Under the pieces are notes generated by a model that worked only from the letters and a program-made list of their open reading frames with translations, was not told where the DNA came from and ran no database searches. A program made the position numbers and the translations under genes. Positions 1 through 10,199 of a stretch of 64,000 bases of DNA are shown piece by piece. Source of the stretch: Stentor roeselii (lineage: Eukaryota > Ciliophora > Heterotrichea > Heterotrichida > Stentoridae); NCBI GenBank assembly GCA_006503475.1, contig RSEH01000032.1, forward strand, positions 62,001 through 126,000, read 5' to 3'. Numbering within the stretch: the stretch's first letter is position 1; every line of letters begins with the position of its first letter.

Positions 1-807
1 TGGAATTTCGAAGAAACTAATTAATTATAGATTTATCTGATTAACACTTAAATATTTTGAGCTTCAATTACAACTTACATTTAAAGTACATATCAGAACT
101 TTTAATTATTTGATGCTTTAAGCTTTTCGTTATGCACCCTACCTACTTTTGAAGGTTTGGCGTGTCTAGCTATCATAAACTTAATATATTTTATGTTGCT
201 TGTTTGAATAAATAGAAGTTCATGGAATAGTTTTAGATATTATGACTCTAAGACTCTCTATGTTCACCATTTGAATAGCTTGTAGTTCATGGAGTTGTAC
301 TTATCAATACCTTTATTGAGTTGAAACTTAATTAATAATTCTATAACGTTCCTTACTGTAATATTTAATAGCGCTTCTATAAGGGAGATAATATTCTGAT
401 TTCAAATTATTCAGAAATCCTTATTTTGAATATTTTCTATTTCTCTTAGAAATTAACAGTAATATTTACATTTCGCAAAGTACCTTATCAATTCAAACTA
501 TTATCATTCTCACTAATTCTATCATGACAAAATTACTATTTTCTTTAAATTTTCATTCTTTATTGAACTAAGTCTCCCAAGTAATAGAGTTCTTTTCATT
601 GATTAAATTAAAGATATACCGAAAGCATTAATACTCTGATGTTACGCTTTATATCTAATTTTTTATAATAAAAACTTTTCTCTGAATTTGGATTGGGTAA
701 AAATGGCTGAGTCCACCCCCAATATTTACAAATAATCTAAAAGAAATACCTCGAATTTAACTGCCCCAGTAACACCTTAATTTTCAAACTAACTAATTCA
801 TACTAAC
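1..807. other. Intergenic DNA, nothing recognised
   Basis: This AT-rich stretch has no open reading frame of useful length on either strand. It ends with the 3' flank of the leftward RING gene that stops at 808. I see no RNA gene, repeat or relic in it. Confidence 0.6.
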
Positions 808-1878
808 CTAAAAATATTGAGTCTTACACACAGGACAAAATTTGTAATATCCAAGAGCAACAGCCTCATAAGCACATTTTCCGTGAAACGCGTGGCCACA
901 AGGTAATACTCTAGTTTCCACTTCTCTGCTAAACAAAGTAGAGCAAAACAAGCAGACCTCTTGTCCAAGATATTTTCCAGTTTCATCAAGAATGACTAAT
1001 TTTACCTCATTGATGAAATTATGAACATCGATGACTCTTCCAGGAGCCTGATTTGGAGGTAAAGGGTTTTGAGGATAAGGCTGATAAACTGGGTACGCAG
1101 GATTAGGTTGATTATAAAAAACTGGAGCAGGCACTGGGTTGATAACAACTCCTGGAGTATGAACTACTGCATTTGTCTGATGAACAACTAAGTTCTGTGC
1201 AGGCGTGTGATGATTTCTTCTGAACCTCACCCACCATCTTCTTCGAATGCAGCAAGTGACACAGATGACGATGCTGAATAGAGATTACAAGATCAAGAAG
1301 ACTATACTAATCACGACTCCAATGATAGTACCTGCAATGCTTGAACTGGAACTACTGTCTTTTTCGCAATCGTGGTTTTTTAGGGTATAGCTTGATTTGC
1401 ATTCGTAGCAATAATCGTAATCATAACAGTCTTTGCAGCCGTCACTACACTCAAAACAGTATCCAGATGATAGGTAATACCCGTAGTAGCAACCGGTGCA
1501 GCTTCCGGAATAACAATAATTGCAGTTTGAATCACAGTAAAGACTTCTTTCATTTTTTTCATTCGAGTCTTTCAAACATTCAAATGGCTCGAAGCAGATA
1601 CAGTCTGAGAAACAGTCCGCCTCGCAAAAACTATTTGACAAATGATACCCGTTTTTGCATGTCAGGCATTCTTTTTCCATATTCTGCACTTCGCAGTTGG
1701 ATATCTTGAAGTTGTTTGAGGAGCCTGAGAATTTACATCCTGAACTTGATAAATCGTAAAAAGAAGCACATTGAAGACAGAGTTCAGCAGAGGATGGAGA
1801 ACAATAATCACAATTTTCTACATGGCATAAGTTCGCTTCAGTTTGAACTAAAGAGATTATCAGAGCAGCAGAAAACAT
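808..1878 (-). CDS. Single-pass membrane protein: Cys-rich ectodomain, TM, cytosolic RING-H2
   Basis: Removing a 15-nt intron (1274-1288) joins two adjacent frames into one 351-residue protein. Residues 1-15 look like a signal peptide. Residues 18-170 carry dense Cys pairs spaced as in furin-like or growth-factor-receptor-type repeats common in ciliate surface proteins. A Ser run precedes a transmembrane helix at about 180-206, followed by a basic CIRRRWW stop-transfer stretch. A Pro-rich linker leads to a C3H2C3 RING at about 304-346 (C, C, C, H, H, C, C, C all present, ending CPVC). By family knowledge the RING suggests a membrane E3 ubiquitin ligase. The overall plan recalls PA-TM-RING ligases but with a Cys-rich instead of a PA ectodomain. 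The start follows ATATAAATG. The ligase role is inference. Confidence 0.85.
1274..1288 (-). other. 15-nt spliceosomal intron
   Basis: On the minus strand the sequence is GTAATCTCTATTCAG, with GT and AG ends and length 15. Unspliced it brings in an in-frame TAA. Removed, it fuses the end of a transmembrane helix to its basic cytosolic flank and keeps a single frame through to the RING finger. Introns of 15-16 nt are known from heterotrich ciliates such as Stentor. Confidence 0.9.
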
Positions 1879-2044
1879 TTATATGAGAAAATAATCATTT
1901 TAAGGATGATTGAATTTTATGAGTTTTCAGAATTAAAAGAATTTAACAGTGAAAAAGAGTTTTATAGCCTCAATACCAGCAACCATATCCTAAAAAGACT
2001 TCAAAGCCAAGCCGAAACATGCTACCCGAAAATCTAAAATTCAA

Positions 2045-2290
2045 TTACTTTAAATTATTAAAACTAAGAATACTGACTCTCCAATCATATTTATCTTCCA
2101 AGGCAATAAAATCAGAGACGCATTTACCATGAAAGGCATCCACAAGCAAGACTAAAGTTTCCACATCTTAAAAGATCTCTAAATACAAAACAAGTAAATC
2201 TTCCAGAGTATTTTTCTCTTCATCAAGAATGAGAAGTTTGAATTTATCATAAAATGATCAGAATTGATAACTTTTAATGAATTATGATAA
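2045..2290 (-). pseudogene. Decayed copy of the RING-protein C-terminus
   Basis: Minus-strand translation gives KVINSDHF, then after a frame change DKFKLLILDEEKNTLEDLL, then DVETLVLLVDAFHGKC and a stop. This follows the live gene's RVIDVHNF, NEVKLVILDETGKYLGQ and EVETRVLPCGHAFHGKC in the same order and spacing. Most zinc-binding Cys are gone, and there is an in-frame stop and one frame shift. It lies in the same orientation upstream of the live gene, so it is probably an old tandem duplicate. No trace of the matching ectodomain was found further upstream. Confidence 0.75.
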
Positions 2291-3097
2291 TTAAGTTCAA
2301 CTTAAGTAGAGATCTAAATTTTTATCCTTATAATTTTCAGGGTGTTAAATAATGTAAAAGTTCCCTCTCATGAAAGAAGGTATAGATTTGGTTTAATTAT
2401 AAGGAAAAATTCTAAGAAAAAGGGAATTTCTCTCACTGGACACCAAACGGAAATATTCAATTTATAAATTTAAAAATACTTCAGCTTATGGAAATAATAG
2501 TGCACATTTAATAAAAGTAGTTTGTATTCATGTTTTTAAGGATACTGGAGATTTGCTTCCGGGTCTGAGTTTAAAACTTAAACACCGGATACTCAATCAT
2601 TTTCTTTACTTTCAACATTTTACCATTTTGAATGAACATTTAAATTTGTTAAAATAACAGCTCATGAACTTTAATCAAGTGATTCTTGTTTCGAAATAGA
2701 GTGATCCTTGTTAATCTAAATAAATATCGTTTATAAAGAATATAAATTGAATGGACTCCTTTAGTAAAAAGTTCTCAAGAATGAATAAATAATAAAAAGT
2801 ATTTCTTTCTTTTGTATCCTAGATTTATTTGCCTAAAGACTCAATGTTAAAGAACTAATCCTTTATAAATTTTATTATAAGTATTGAAAACATGTTAAAT
2901 TAAAAATTCAGTCTCTTGTTATTCGAGTTATCTTTAGTAAATTTTCCATGTATCTAAGTAATAGACCTTATTTGATAAAAATAATTCAACCTGAGCAAAT
3001 ACAAAGAATTATTTAATATTATTCTTTTTCTCTCATTCTGTTTAGTAATAGTATCTTAGAAATTCAAATTGAAATCGATAATTGTTTAGGTTTAGAC
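2291..3097. other. Intergenic DNA, nothing recognised
   Basis: No coding frame stands out. A GGATACT string appears twice (about 2541 and 2587) around a slightly GC-richer patch. The ectodomain half of the decayed RING gene could have been here, but I cannot see it. Confidence 0.5.
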
Positions 3098-3310
3098 ATG
3101 GCCAAACCTGGCGAATTTATTATAAATATGAGTGAGACGATAGAGTGCAAGAGAATTTACAAGTGTGTGTGTCAAGAACAAGCCATCAATGGTCTTTTGC
3201 TAAAGTCGCATCTACTTAAGCCTTTGATTCATATCATCAAAAGGATAAGTATCAGCGATGAAAAATATAGGAAAGACCAAATCTTCAATCAAGCTAATAA
3301 AGTCTTATAA
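3098..3310 (+). other. Short ORF overlapping the start of the WD40 gene
   Basis: This 70-residue frame ends inside the first 53 bases of the WD40 gene, in another frame. It may be the true N-terminus joined by a splice or a frame slip: its Cys/His spacing and the string KRISISDEKY faintly recall the B-box and following segment of the WD40 family further right. No GT-AG intron of 15-16 nt in the overlap would join the frames; a 22-nt one at 3249-3270 would. It could also be spurious. Confidence 0.3.
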
Positions 3311-5152
3311 TGTTACAATTACCAAAAAATTAAATAACTCGACTTTAGATATTGAAAATTTTGGACTTAAGATTGATTCTAAATTTCATAATCTAGATTT
3401 TGCATCTAAAAATGCACGAACATATAGAAAATATTCAAATATAAGCTTTATGCACCATAGGAACTCATCTCTTCATTCAAAAGAAAATAAGGAAATAAAC
3501 CTTCTCTTCAATAAACTTCAACTAAAACAAACAACCAAATTAAAAAACCTAAAAAAAAAATCAAAATCCGAACTAAATAGACTATTCAAAACCCTTAATT
3601 ATGAAATTAAATCAATTTCAATCTCAAAAGACTTTAAAACCCTAATCATAGGAAGCAAAACAGGAAAAATAACAATATGGAATTTAAAAACATCATCAAT
3701 AATCTGCTCACTTTCTCATCACGACTCCGAAGTTCGAGCATTATCAATAAGCAAGTCTTCCAAGTTCCTTTTATCAGGTTCTTTCGACTCAAGAATCTGT
3801 TTCTGGAGTCTTCAAAAAAAAAGTCTAAAGACTTGCCTTGAAACATTTCATTATTTGATCACTTGTCTTGATATTTCTGAAGATTTGAAAATATTTTTAA
3901 GTGGATGCACAAAAGGGTTTATTGGAGTTTGGAGTATTGAGAAACGTATTTTGCTTTATCGAATTTCTTCAGGTTTAGAGGTGTTTTTTGTATCTTTCAT
4001 TGTTAATGATCGATCTTTTGTCTTCACAAGCTTTTGTGGGTTGATTCAAAAGATTGAATTGGAAAAAGAGGTTCAAGAGAAAGGAAGAAGGTTTAGGAAT
4101 TATATGTGGTCTTATATTGTGGCTCAGGATGATAAAATGATTTTAACTGGACATGAAGATGGATTTATTCAGGTCGTTAGATTAGAAAGTATTCAACTTG
4201 TGGAGATTTTAAAGGCCCATTCAGCTGATGTGTTTGTTTTGGATTTTTGTCATGAATCTCGAAGATTTGTTTCTGGATCTGGTGATAGGACTATTAAAGT
4301 TTGGGATTTTGAATCGCTTTCATTACTGAAAACTCTCAATCACTTTACAGGAGAAGTAAGATGTCTCAATGTAACAACCGAAAAAATTTACTCAAGTGAT
4401 GGTGACTTCGAAGCCGAATCATTTGACTTCGCATCAAATAAATCAGAAAAATTAATTGGAAAAGGTTCCTATCGATTTAAATGCTTTGCAATATCTCTAA
4501 AATTCAAGCTAATTGCCTTTGGTTCTGAAAACATTCGTCTGGTTAGTTTAAAAAAAATTCTGAGATTTGTCGCAAATCATTTAAAAGTGAAATAAAATGC
4601 ATGAGATTTGTGAATTCAGAAATAATCTGTGCATTCGAAGGTGGTTTTTTTCTTAGAATTGAAACTCCCACATTACAAGTGAAGTCAAAGTACTTCCTAG
4701 AACAATCTTCAATAATTTTTATCAGAATAGACAAAAAACAGGAGATTTTAGCATATTCAACAGAAAATAAATCAATATTAAGAAACTTAAAAAGTTCTGT
4801 TAACTTTTTGACTCATAACAAAAAGATTTCAGATGGAAAGTTCATTGAAAAGAATTTTATATTTGTGGATTCAGGGAATAATGTTTATGTTAGTTATAAT
4901 TGCGAGATAATTCAGAAAATTGCACAGAATGTTGATGGTTGTCAAATATATTGGTACAGTTCTTTAAGGAATATTGTTGTTAAGTTATATTATACTGGGT
5001 ATTCTTTGATAAGTACAAATTTACCAAATTTAAGGGAAACGAAAAAATGCTTGAAAGATTTAAGAGATTTAGATAATAAAAAGGATTATCTGATGAGTCT
5101 TGAGGATATTATTTTATCATCAGTTAAATTTAGAGCTGATCGAATAGATTAG
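3258..5152 (+). CDS. WD40-repeat protein, divergent (one frame slip)
   Basis: The first frame (3258-4595, 445 aa) has a basic, probably helical N-terminus (about 1-110) followed by WD40 blades with clear GS...D..I.IW or VWD endings, for example SGSGDRTIKVWDFES. A second frame (4601-5152, 183 aa) continues with degenerate beta-propeller-like sequence. The two frames can be linked at a run of eight A at 4550-4557: with one more A the reading passes straight into the second frame, which is open upstream to that run. So this is most likely one gene of about 630 codons carrying a homopolymer slip, either real or a sequencing error. WD40 propellers are protein-binding scaffolds; the partner is unknown. 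It is a distant relative of the B-box WD40 genes at 10-26 kb. Confidence 0.65.
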
Positions 5153-6194
5153 ATAAATATTAGATAAATCAGGAGTAGTTATTAAGAAAAGTTTAAGATC
5201 TATAAAATATAATAAATCATTTATTATGATTTAACTTGGTAAGTCTTAAATTTTGGTTTTCATGTAAGATATTTTTATGATACTCGAGAAGTTAGAATTT
5301 AAAGGCCTGCCCATCATTAAAGACTGAGTATTATAACTACTTCAGACAATAAAACTGAAATCAAAGAGTCAATTATAAAACTCAAAAGCTATTCAATGTT
5401 AAGATCTTTAAAAATTTTAATTTATAGCAATAGACTAGGTCTAATTAGAATGGTTTAAAAATTTAAGTGATATCAAAATAATAATTTTATTCTTTCATCA
5501 TTACTATTCTATCAAAAGAGGTTCCAAGTCAAATGAAAAGAATACAAAAAAACCTTTAAATTAATGTAACCTTAGGCAGGTACATCGATGAAATTGATTT
5601 AGGGTTTAAGTATTAATAAAAAAGATAAAATTTCAAATTATATTCTTGAAAGCATTTCAAATTTATACACTTAAATAGAGGTGAATACTGCTGAAGAATA
5701 CTAACATCTATTCATATTCAAGAAAGTAACTTAACAAACTTGTATAGAATTGAAAGTCCTTCGCTAGATAAATTGAAGATTAATGAATAAAAGAATAATA
5801 GTTTCATTTTAAGATAAGGGTTTGGAAAGGAACAAGATTATTGAATATATATGATGCGCATTAATAATAAATGTATAGAGGATAATTTTTAAATAGGATT
5901 GAATAATTTAGAGAAATAGATGTATTGGATTTATGTTAAATCTGAAGAAGATTTAAGTCTTCGATAAACGGTTATAATAGATTGAAATCGTTTTTGGCTA
6001 TTAGATAGAGTCAAAAACGAAAAGGTTTGAAAAGTCTGAAATAATATTTTTAATATTTACAAAAGCCTTTCTAAAAAAGTTTGATCAAATTGAAGGTAAA
6101 ATTCTTTTCATTGAAAAGAATCTCATCAAAATGATAAAAATTTCATTTTCATCTTTCATGAGTTCTGGAAAAATGGATATAATATAGAATAAAT
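5153..6194. other. Intergenic DNA, nothing recognised
   Basis: About 1 kb of AT-rich DNA separates the WD40 gene from the polytopic membrane protein. I saw no convincing coding relic, repeat or RNA gene. Confidence 0.5.
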
Positions 6195-9100
6195 ATGAGA
6201 GACACCAAAATATTGTCAAAAGCGATAAATCTAACATTGTTCCTTATAGGCACAATAATTTTCTACTCAATATCAAATCCAAAGAACTCTGAGTACACTT
6301 TACCAATGATTCTATCTCTAAACATCTCATTGCTAGTCTCCCTTCTCTATTCATTATTCAATTCAAAATTCGATCCCTACTTAAAAAAAAATCCATTTCT
6401 CACCCTCTACACTCCAGAAAACTCTGAATTCCAAAAGTTTTCCCTAAGCAAACTAGGTCTAGCATCTCTTCTCATCTTCACTTTCCTCTCCAGTACAATT
6501 CTGTCATTTTCCCAAACATCTTGGTCCTGTTTTTTTTTCTTCGCAAGTCCTCCATCAATCTACTTGATCCACCTTTTAGAATTTTCTCTTCAACCGAATC
6601 CAATTCGTTTATTTTATTTCGTAACACCCTTATTATTAATCCTAGGACTGTTAATCCTGTTCTTTTCAGAGACCCCTTTAGAAGACTTCTCTAAAATCAA
6701 GATAATTTTAGGGTTTTTGACTACCTTCGGCATTATTTTAACTGGAGTGCTTTATCATTTAGTGTTAAATTGTAAGACTTCTAAGATTTTAGCATCTTTG
6801 ACGACTTTTGTACTTTTTATTATTCTTGCTGTGGGACTTGCGAATGGAAGTGAGAAGAATGATAAAGAAACAGTGAATCTTTGCTTGTTTTTCGCAGTTG
6901 GGGTTCCAATGGTGCTGATTATTTCAAGTGTTTATATAAGATATGATATCAGTGCAGAGTTGAAAAATTCGATTTTTTTAGTGCTTTGGACTTGTTTTTA
7001 TGTGCCTTGCATGGCTTTAGTATCTTTCAACCAGTTGTCTGGAGAACAGGATCATTTAAGTGATGTTGTAAATTTCTCGTTTTTGGCATTTGCTGGGTTT
7101 TCCTTGGTTTTTGAAACTTTAGCTAGAATTCTAAAAAGTGATAGAAGAGAGATGAAGATGGTCTTGGTTTTATGTCTTGTTGTTTTACCATTTAGTATTG
7201 CTGCAGGGTTTATTGGAGTTCATGAGTTTCCAAAGGGCTGTACATTTATTTTAGTTGTTTTAGGCTTTATTGGCGTTGCTTTTCTCTTGATACTTGTTCT
7301 GATAAAGTTTATTTTTGAATCTTTCATGATGTTAAGAATAGATTTTTCTTCGCAAGTTGAAAAAATTTTATGGTTTGATGATAAAATTGTCTTGATTTTT
7401 TCAGTCATTTGGAAATTGTTGTATTTTTTTTCGATGACTTTTTTAACTCGGAGAATTTATTTGTTTGATTTTGAAGGACTTGATTTTGAGTTGTGGCTGG
7501 TGAGTCAAGGATTGATTATTGTTGTTCTTGCAGCAGGACATAGCATTTTATTAGAAAATATCAACTTTTTTATAATGGAAATAGGACATGCATACCCTTC
7601 AGTTAGAAAACATGCAATAATAAATCAGATTATACCTTCGATGTTGCAAGAAAATTATAAAACATTATTAAGAAATATTCAAATTGGGATTGTCATATTT
7701 TTCAATTTATGTGAAATCACAAGTTTTGCTTGTTTTGCAGTATCAAGAGCTATTTACTTTATTGTAATTTTTAACATCATCACAGTTTTTTTGTTTCTTT
7801 TAGGACTTGAAGCAAAATTCAAGACTTGGAATCATGGAAGTAAAATTTCTTCAGAGTTCTTGGTCTTCATCTGGAGTTGCATTTATGTTCCATTTGTTTG
7901 TGGACCTTCAGTTATTTTAAAAACTTCTCATGGCGATAGCTTTGACAATACTTCATCATTGATGATTTTTTTTATAATATTATGTTTTTGTTTGCAACTA
8001 GGGCTGATATCAGGGGAAATCTATGAAAAACTCAGTTCTTCAAAATATGTTAAAATGATTTCGTATTTAGAACAAAAGAAATATTCAATAAACAGCAGAA
8101 ATTTTTTTATCGAAGATTTTATTAATGGAAATAGAAGGCTTTTAGAAAATATTAAAGATATTGAAAATTATGAAAAAAGACATTCATCTAGTGTATGCAA
8201 CATATGTATAAACAATAAAATTCATGAAGTTTCTAATAATCATTATGATTATAATCATTCTGAGCTCTTGAGAATACTATTACTTAAACAGAAAATTAGC
8301 GATAGTGATTCAGAGGATTCACTAAACGAAGATGAGGCTGGACCCAACCAAGAAGAAAAAAAGGATAATGAACGACTAATAATTACAAGAGAAACAATGA
8401 ATTCATATCGAAACTTATTCCGAGTGCCTGAAGGTCAAACTCAAGTAAAAAATGCTGATTTTAATAATGCTGTTTTCAATGTGTATAGAGAACAAATGAC
8501 AAATTTAGGAAAAAATAAAAATGATTTAAGTCTAATATTTTTACAAGTGACTCATAATGTTGGAAGACGAGTGCAAGTTCAACTTAATACTAACTTCATT
8601 AAAAGAATCCTAAGAGGTTTATCAATCTTGATATATCAAAGTAATAATGAAGAAACAATGGCAAGAGTTCAAAAAGAACTACTTGAGAGAAGAAATAGAA
8701 TTGAGTACGAAGAAAATATAGAGGATCAACCTGAAGAACATCAAATAATTCATTCCTCAAACATTTTGATATCAATTTCTAAAATTTATCTTAGAGTAAA
8801 TATCGAAACTAAAAACCTTATTGACCTTCTAGTTCCATATTATTTAATGAAGGTTCAACAAGAATTATTAGAAGAAGAAGAAAGAGTAGCTCTCGATATA
8901 ATAAAAAATGAAGTATTGAATCTTCCTTCAGATTCAATCGATTCTAGTTTTCAAGTTATTCAACTGCTCTTTTTTGCATCTATTTTCAATATGTACTCTC
9001 TTTCTTCTGTTGCTCTTACTCGTGAAATTAGTTGGGCTGGGTCGAAAATATCTTTATCGTCTGGAGTTGTTCCATCTGAAAGTAGCTGGACAGTCTCAAT

Positions 9101-9914
9101 GATCCTAACCTTTACTTTAATATTCTTATTTTTTCTATCAACTCTAGTTTTATTTCTAATGATCAAGAAAAACAAAACAAATGAAACTATAAGAAAATGG
9201 GGAAAATCATTGATGATTGTTATAGCTTCAGGAATGCTCGTTGAAATTCTGATCTTTTTACTATCAAACCTGATTTGTGAAGAAACAGAAGGCAATTCCC
9301 ACATGCAAAACAATGAAGAAATAGAATGTTTTGGGTCAAATCATATAGGAATAATCATCGTTTCTATCATTTCATTCATTATTTACTTTCTATTAGTCCA
9401 AGTCTTCTACCCTAGCTTTTACAAGTTATGTGAAAACTCAGAACATTACTTTAACATCGAAATTTACTCCAAAATGATTTATTCAGCAATTGCAAGTTGC
9501 ATCAGTAAAGAACTACTCGGCTTTAAACTTGTCTTATCGCTAGTCTTAGCTTTGATTTTAACAGTTCATTCAGTTTATCGCATAAATTCAGGAAAATGTG
9601 TGATTTCCAAGTTTAAAAAAGATCTTATCGAGTATTTGATTGTTATTTGGATTTACTTCTGGGCGTTACTTGTTTATTATGAAGTTATTGAAAATAGTGC
9701 CTTTGCTATTTTGATTGTGACGATTATTTTGTATTCGGCTTATGCACAAATCAAATATATTATTAATCTATTGAAAAATATTAAGATTTGCTGTGTTTTT
9801 ATAGTAAATCGTTTGAGATGCTGTAGGAGAAGGACTGAGCAGGTTCAAAATTTACCTGAAGAATGTAATCCAATCAATCCAAATAATCAGACCAAACTTT
9901 CCATAAGAACTTAA
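6195..9914 (+). CDS. Large polytopic membrane protein, family not recognised
   Basis: The 1239-residue protein has roughly twenty hydrophobic segments. They form an N-terminal block (about 10-620) and a C-terminal block (about 930-1200). Between them lies a charged, mostly soluble region (about 625-925) rich in Asp, Glu and Asn, with a CxxC pair (VCNIC) and long predicted helices. No transporter or channel signature is visible to me. The start lies in an A-rich context. The frame is uninterrupted over 3.7 kb, which argues for function. Nucleotide use switches from C/A-rich at the 5' end to G/T-rich near 6720 and back near 9290. Function unknown. Confidence 0.85.
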   Translation: MRDTKILSKAINLTLFLIGTIIFYSISNPKNSEYTLPMILSLNISLLVSLLYSLFNSKFDPYLKKNPFLTLYTPENSEFQKFSLSKLGLASLLIFTFLSSTILSFSQTSWSCFFFFASPPSIYLIHLLEFSLQPNPIRLFYFVTPLLLILGLLILFFSETPLEDFSKIKIILGFLTTFGIILTGVLYHLVLNCKTSKILASLTTFVLFIILAVGLANGSEKNDKETVNLCLFFAVGVPMVLIISSVYIRYDISAELKNSIFLVLWTCFYVPCMALVSFNQLSGEQDHLSDVVNFSFLAFAGFSLVFETLARILKSDRREMKMVLVLCLVVLPFSIAAGFIGVHEFPKGCTFILVVLGFIGVAFLLILVLIKFIFESFMMLRIDFSSQVEKILWFDDKIVLIFSVIWKLLYFFSMTFLTRRIYLFDFEGLDFELWLVSQGLIIVVLAAGHSILLENINFFIMEIGHAYPSVRKHAIINQIIPSMLQENYKTLLRNIQIGIVIFFNLCEITSFACFAVSRAIYFIVIFNIITVFLFLLGLEAKFKTWNHGSKISSEFLVFIWSCIYVPFVCGPSVILKTSHGDSFDNTSSLMIFFIILCFCLQLGLISGEIYEKLSSSKYVKMISYLEQKKYSINSRNFFIEDFINGNRRLLENIKDIENYEKRHSSSVCNICINNKIHEVSNNHYDYNHSELLRILLLKQKISDSDSEDSLNEDEAGPNQEEKKDNERLIITRETMNSYRNLFRVPEGQTQVKNADFNNAVFNVYREQMTNLGKNKNDLSLIFLQVTHNVGRRVQVQLNTNFIKRILRGLSILIYQSNNEETMARVQKELLERRNRIEYEENIEDQPEEHQIIHSSNILISISKIYLRVNIETKNLIDLLVPYYLMKVQQELLEEEERVALDIIKNEVLNLPSDSIDSSFQVIQLLFFASIFNMYSLSSVALTREISWAGSKISLSSGVVPSESSWTVSMILTFTLIFLFFLSTLVLFLMIKKNKTNETIRKWGKSLMIVIASGMLVEILIFLLSNLICEETEGNSHMQNNEEIECFGSNHIGIIIVSIISFIIYFLLVQVFYPSFYKLCENSEHYFNIEIYSKMIYSAIASCISKELLGFKLVLSLVLALILTVHSVYRINSGKCVISKFKKDLIEYLIVIWIYFWALLVYYEVIENSAFAILIVTIILYSAYAQIKYIINLLKNIKICCVFIVNRLRCCRRRTEQVQNLPEECNPINPNNQTKLSIRT

Positions 9915-10199
9915 AATTAGAATAATAATAGATTCATAATCATCATTATACTGAGAGGAATGGTCTTATAGTATTAGAGAAAAATATGATTTTTCAAATA
10001 TAAATTATTTTTGATGAGATTTTTGATTTGTGGATATATCTTTTTCTTGTGAATAGATTTTAAATATAATTTAAAAGTTGCAGGTTTTTATTAAATTAAG
10101 GTTATTGTTAAATTTATGATCTTTTTATTATTTCAAACTTTTTCTTTGATTTTATGAATCAACTATAAATGAAGACTTAAATAATTGATGAAGAATTAT

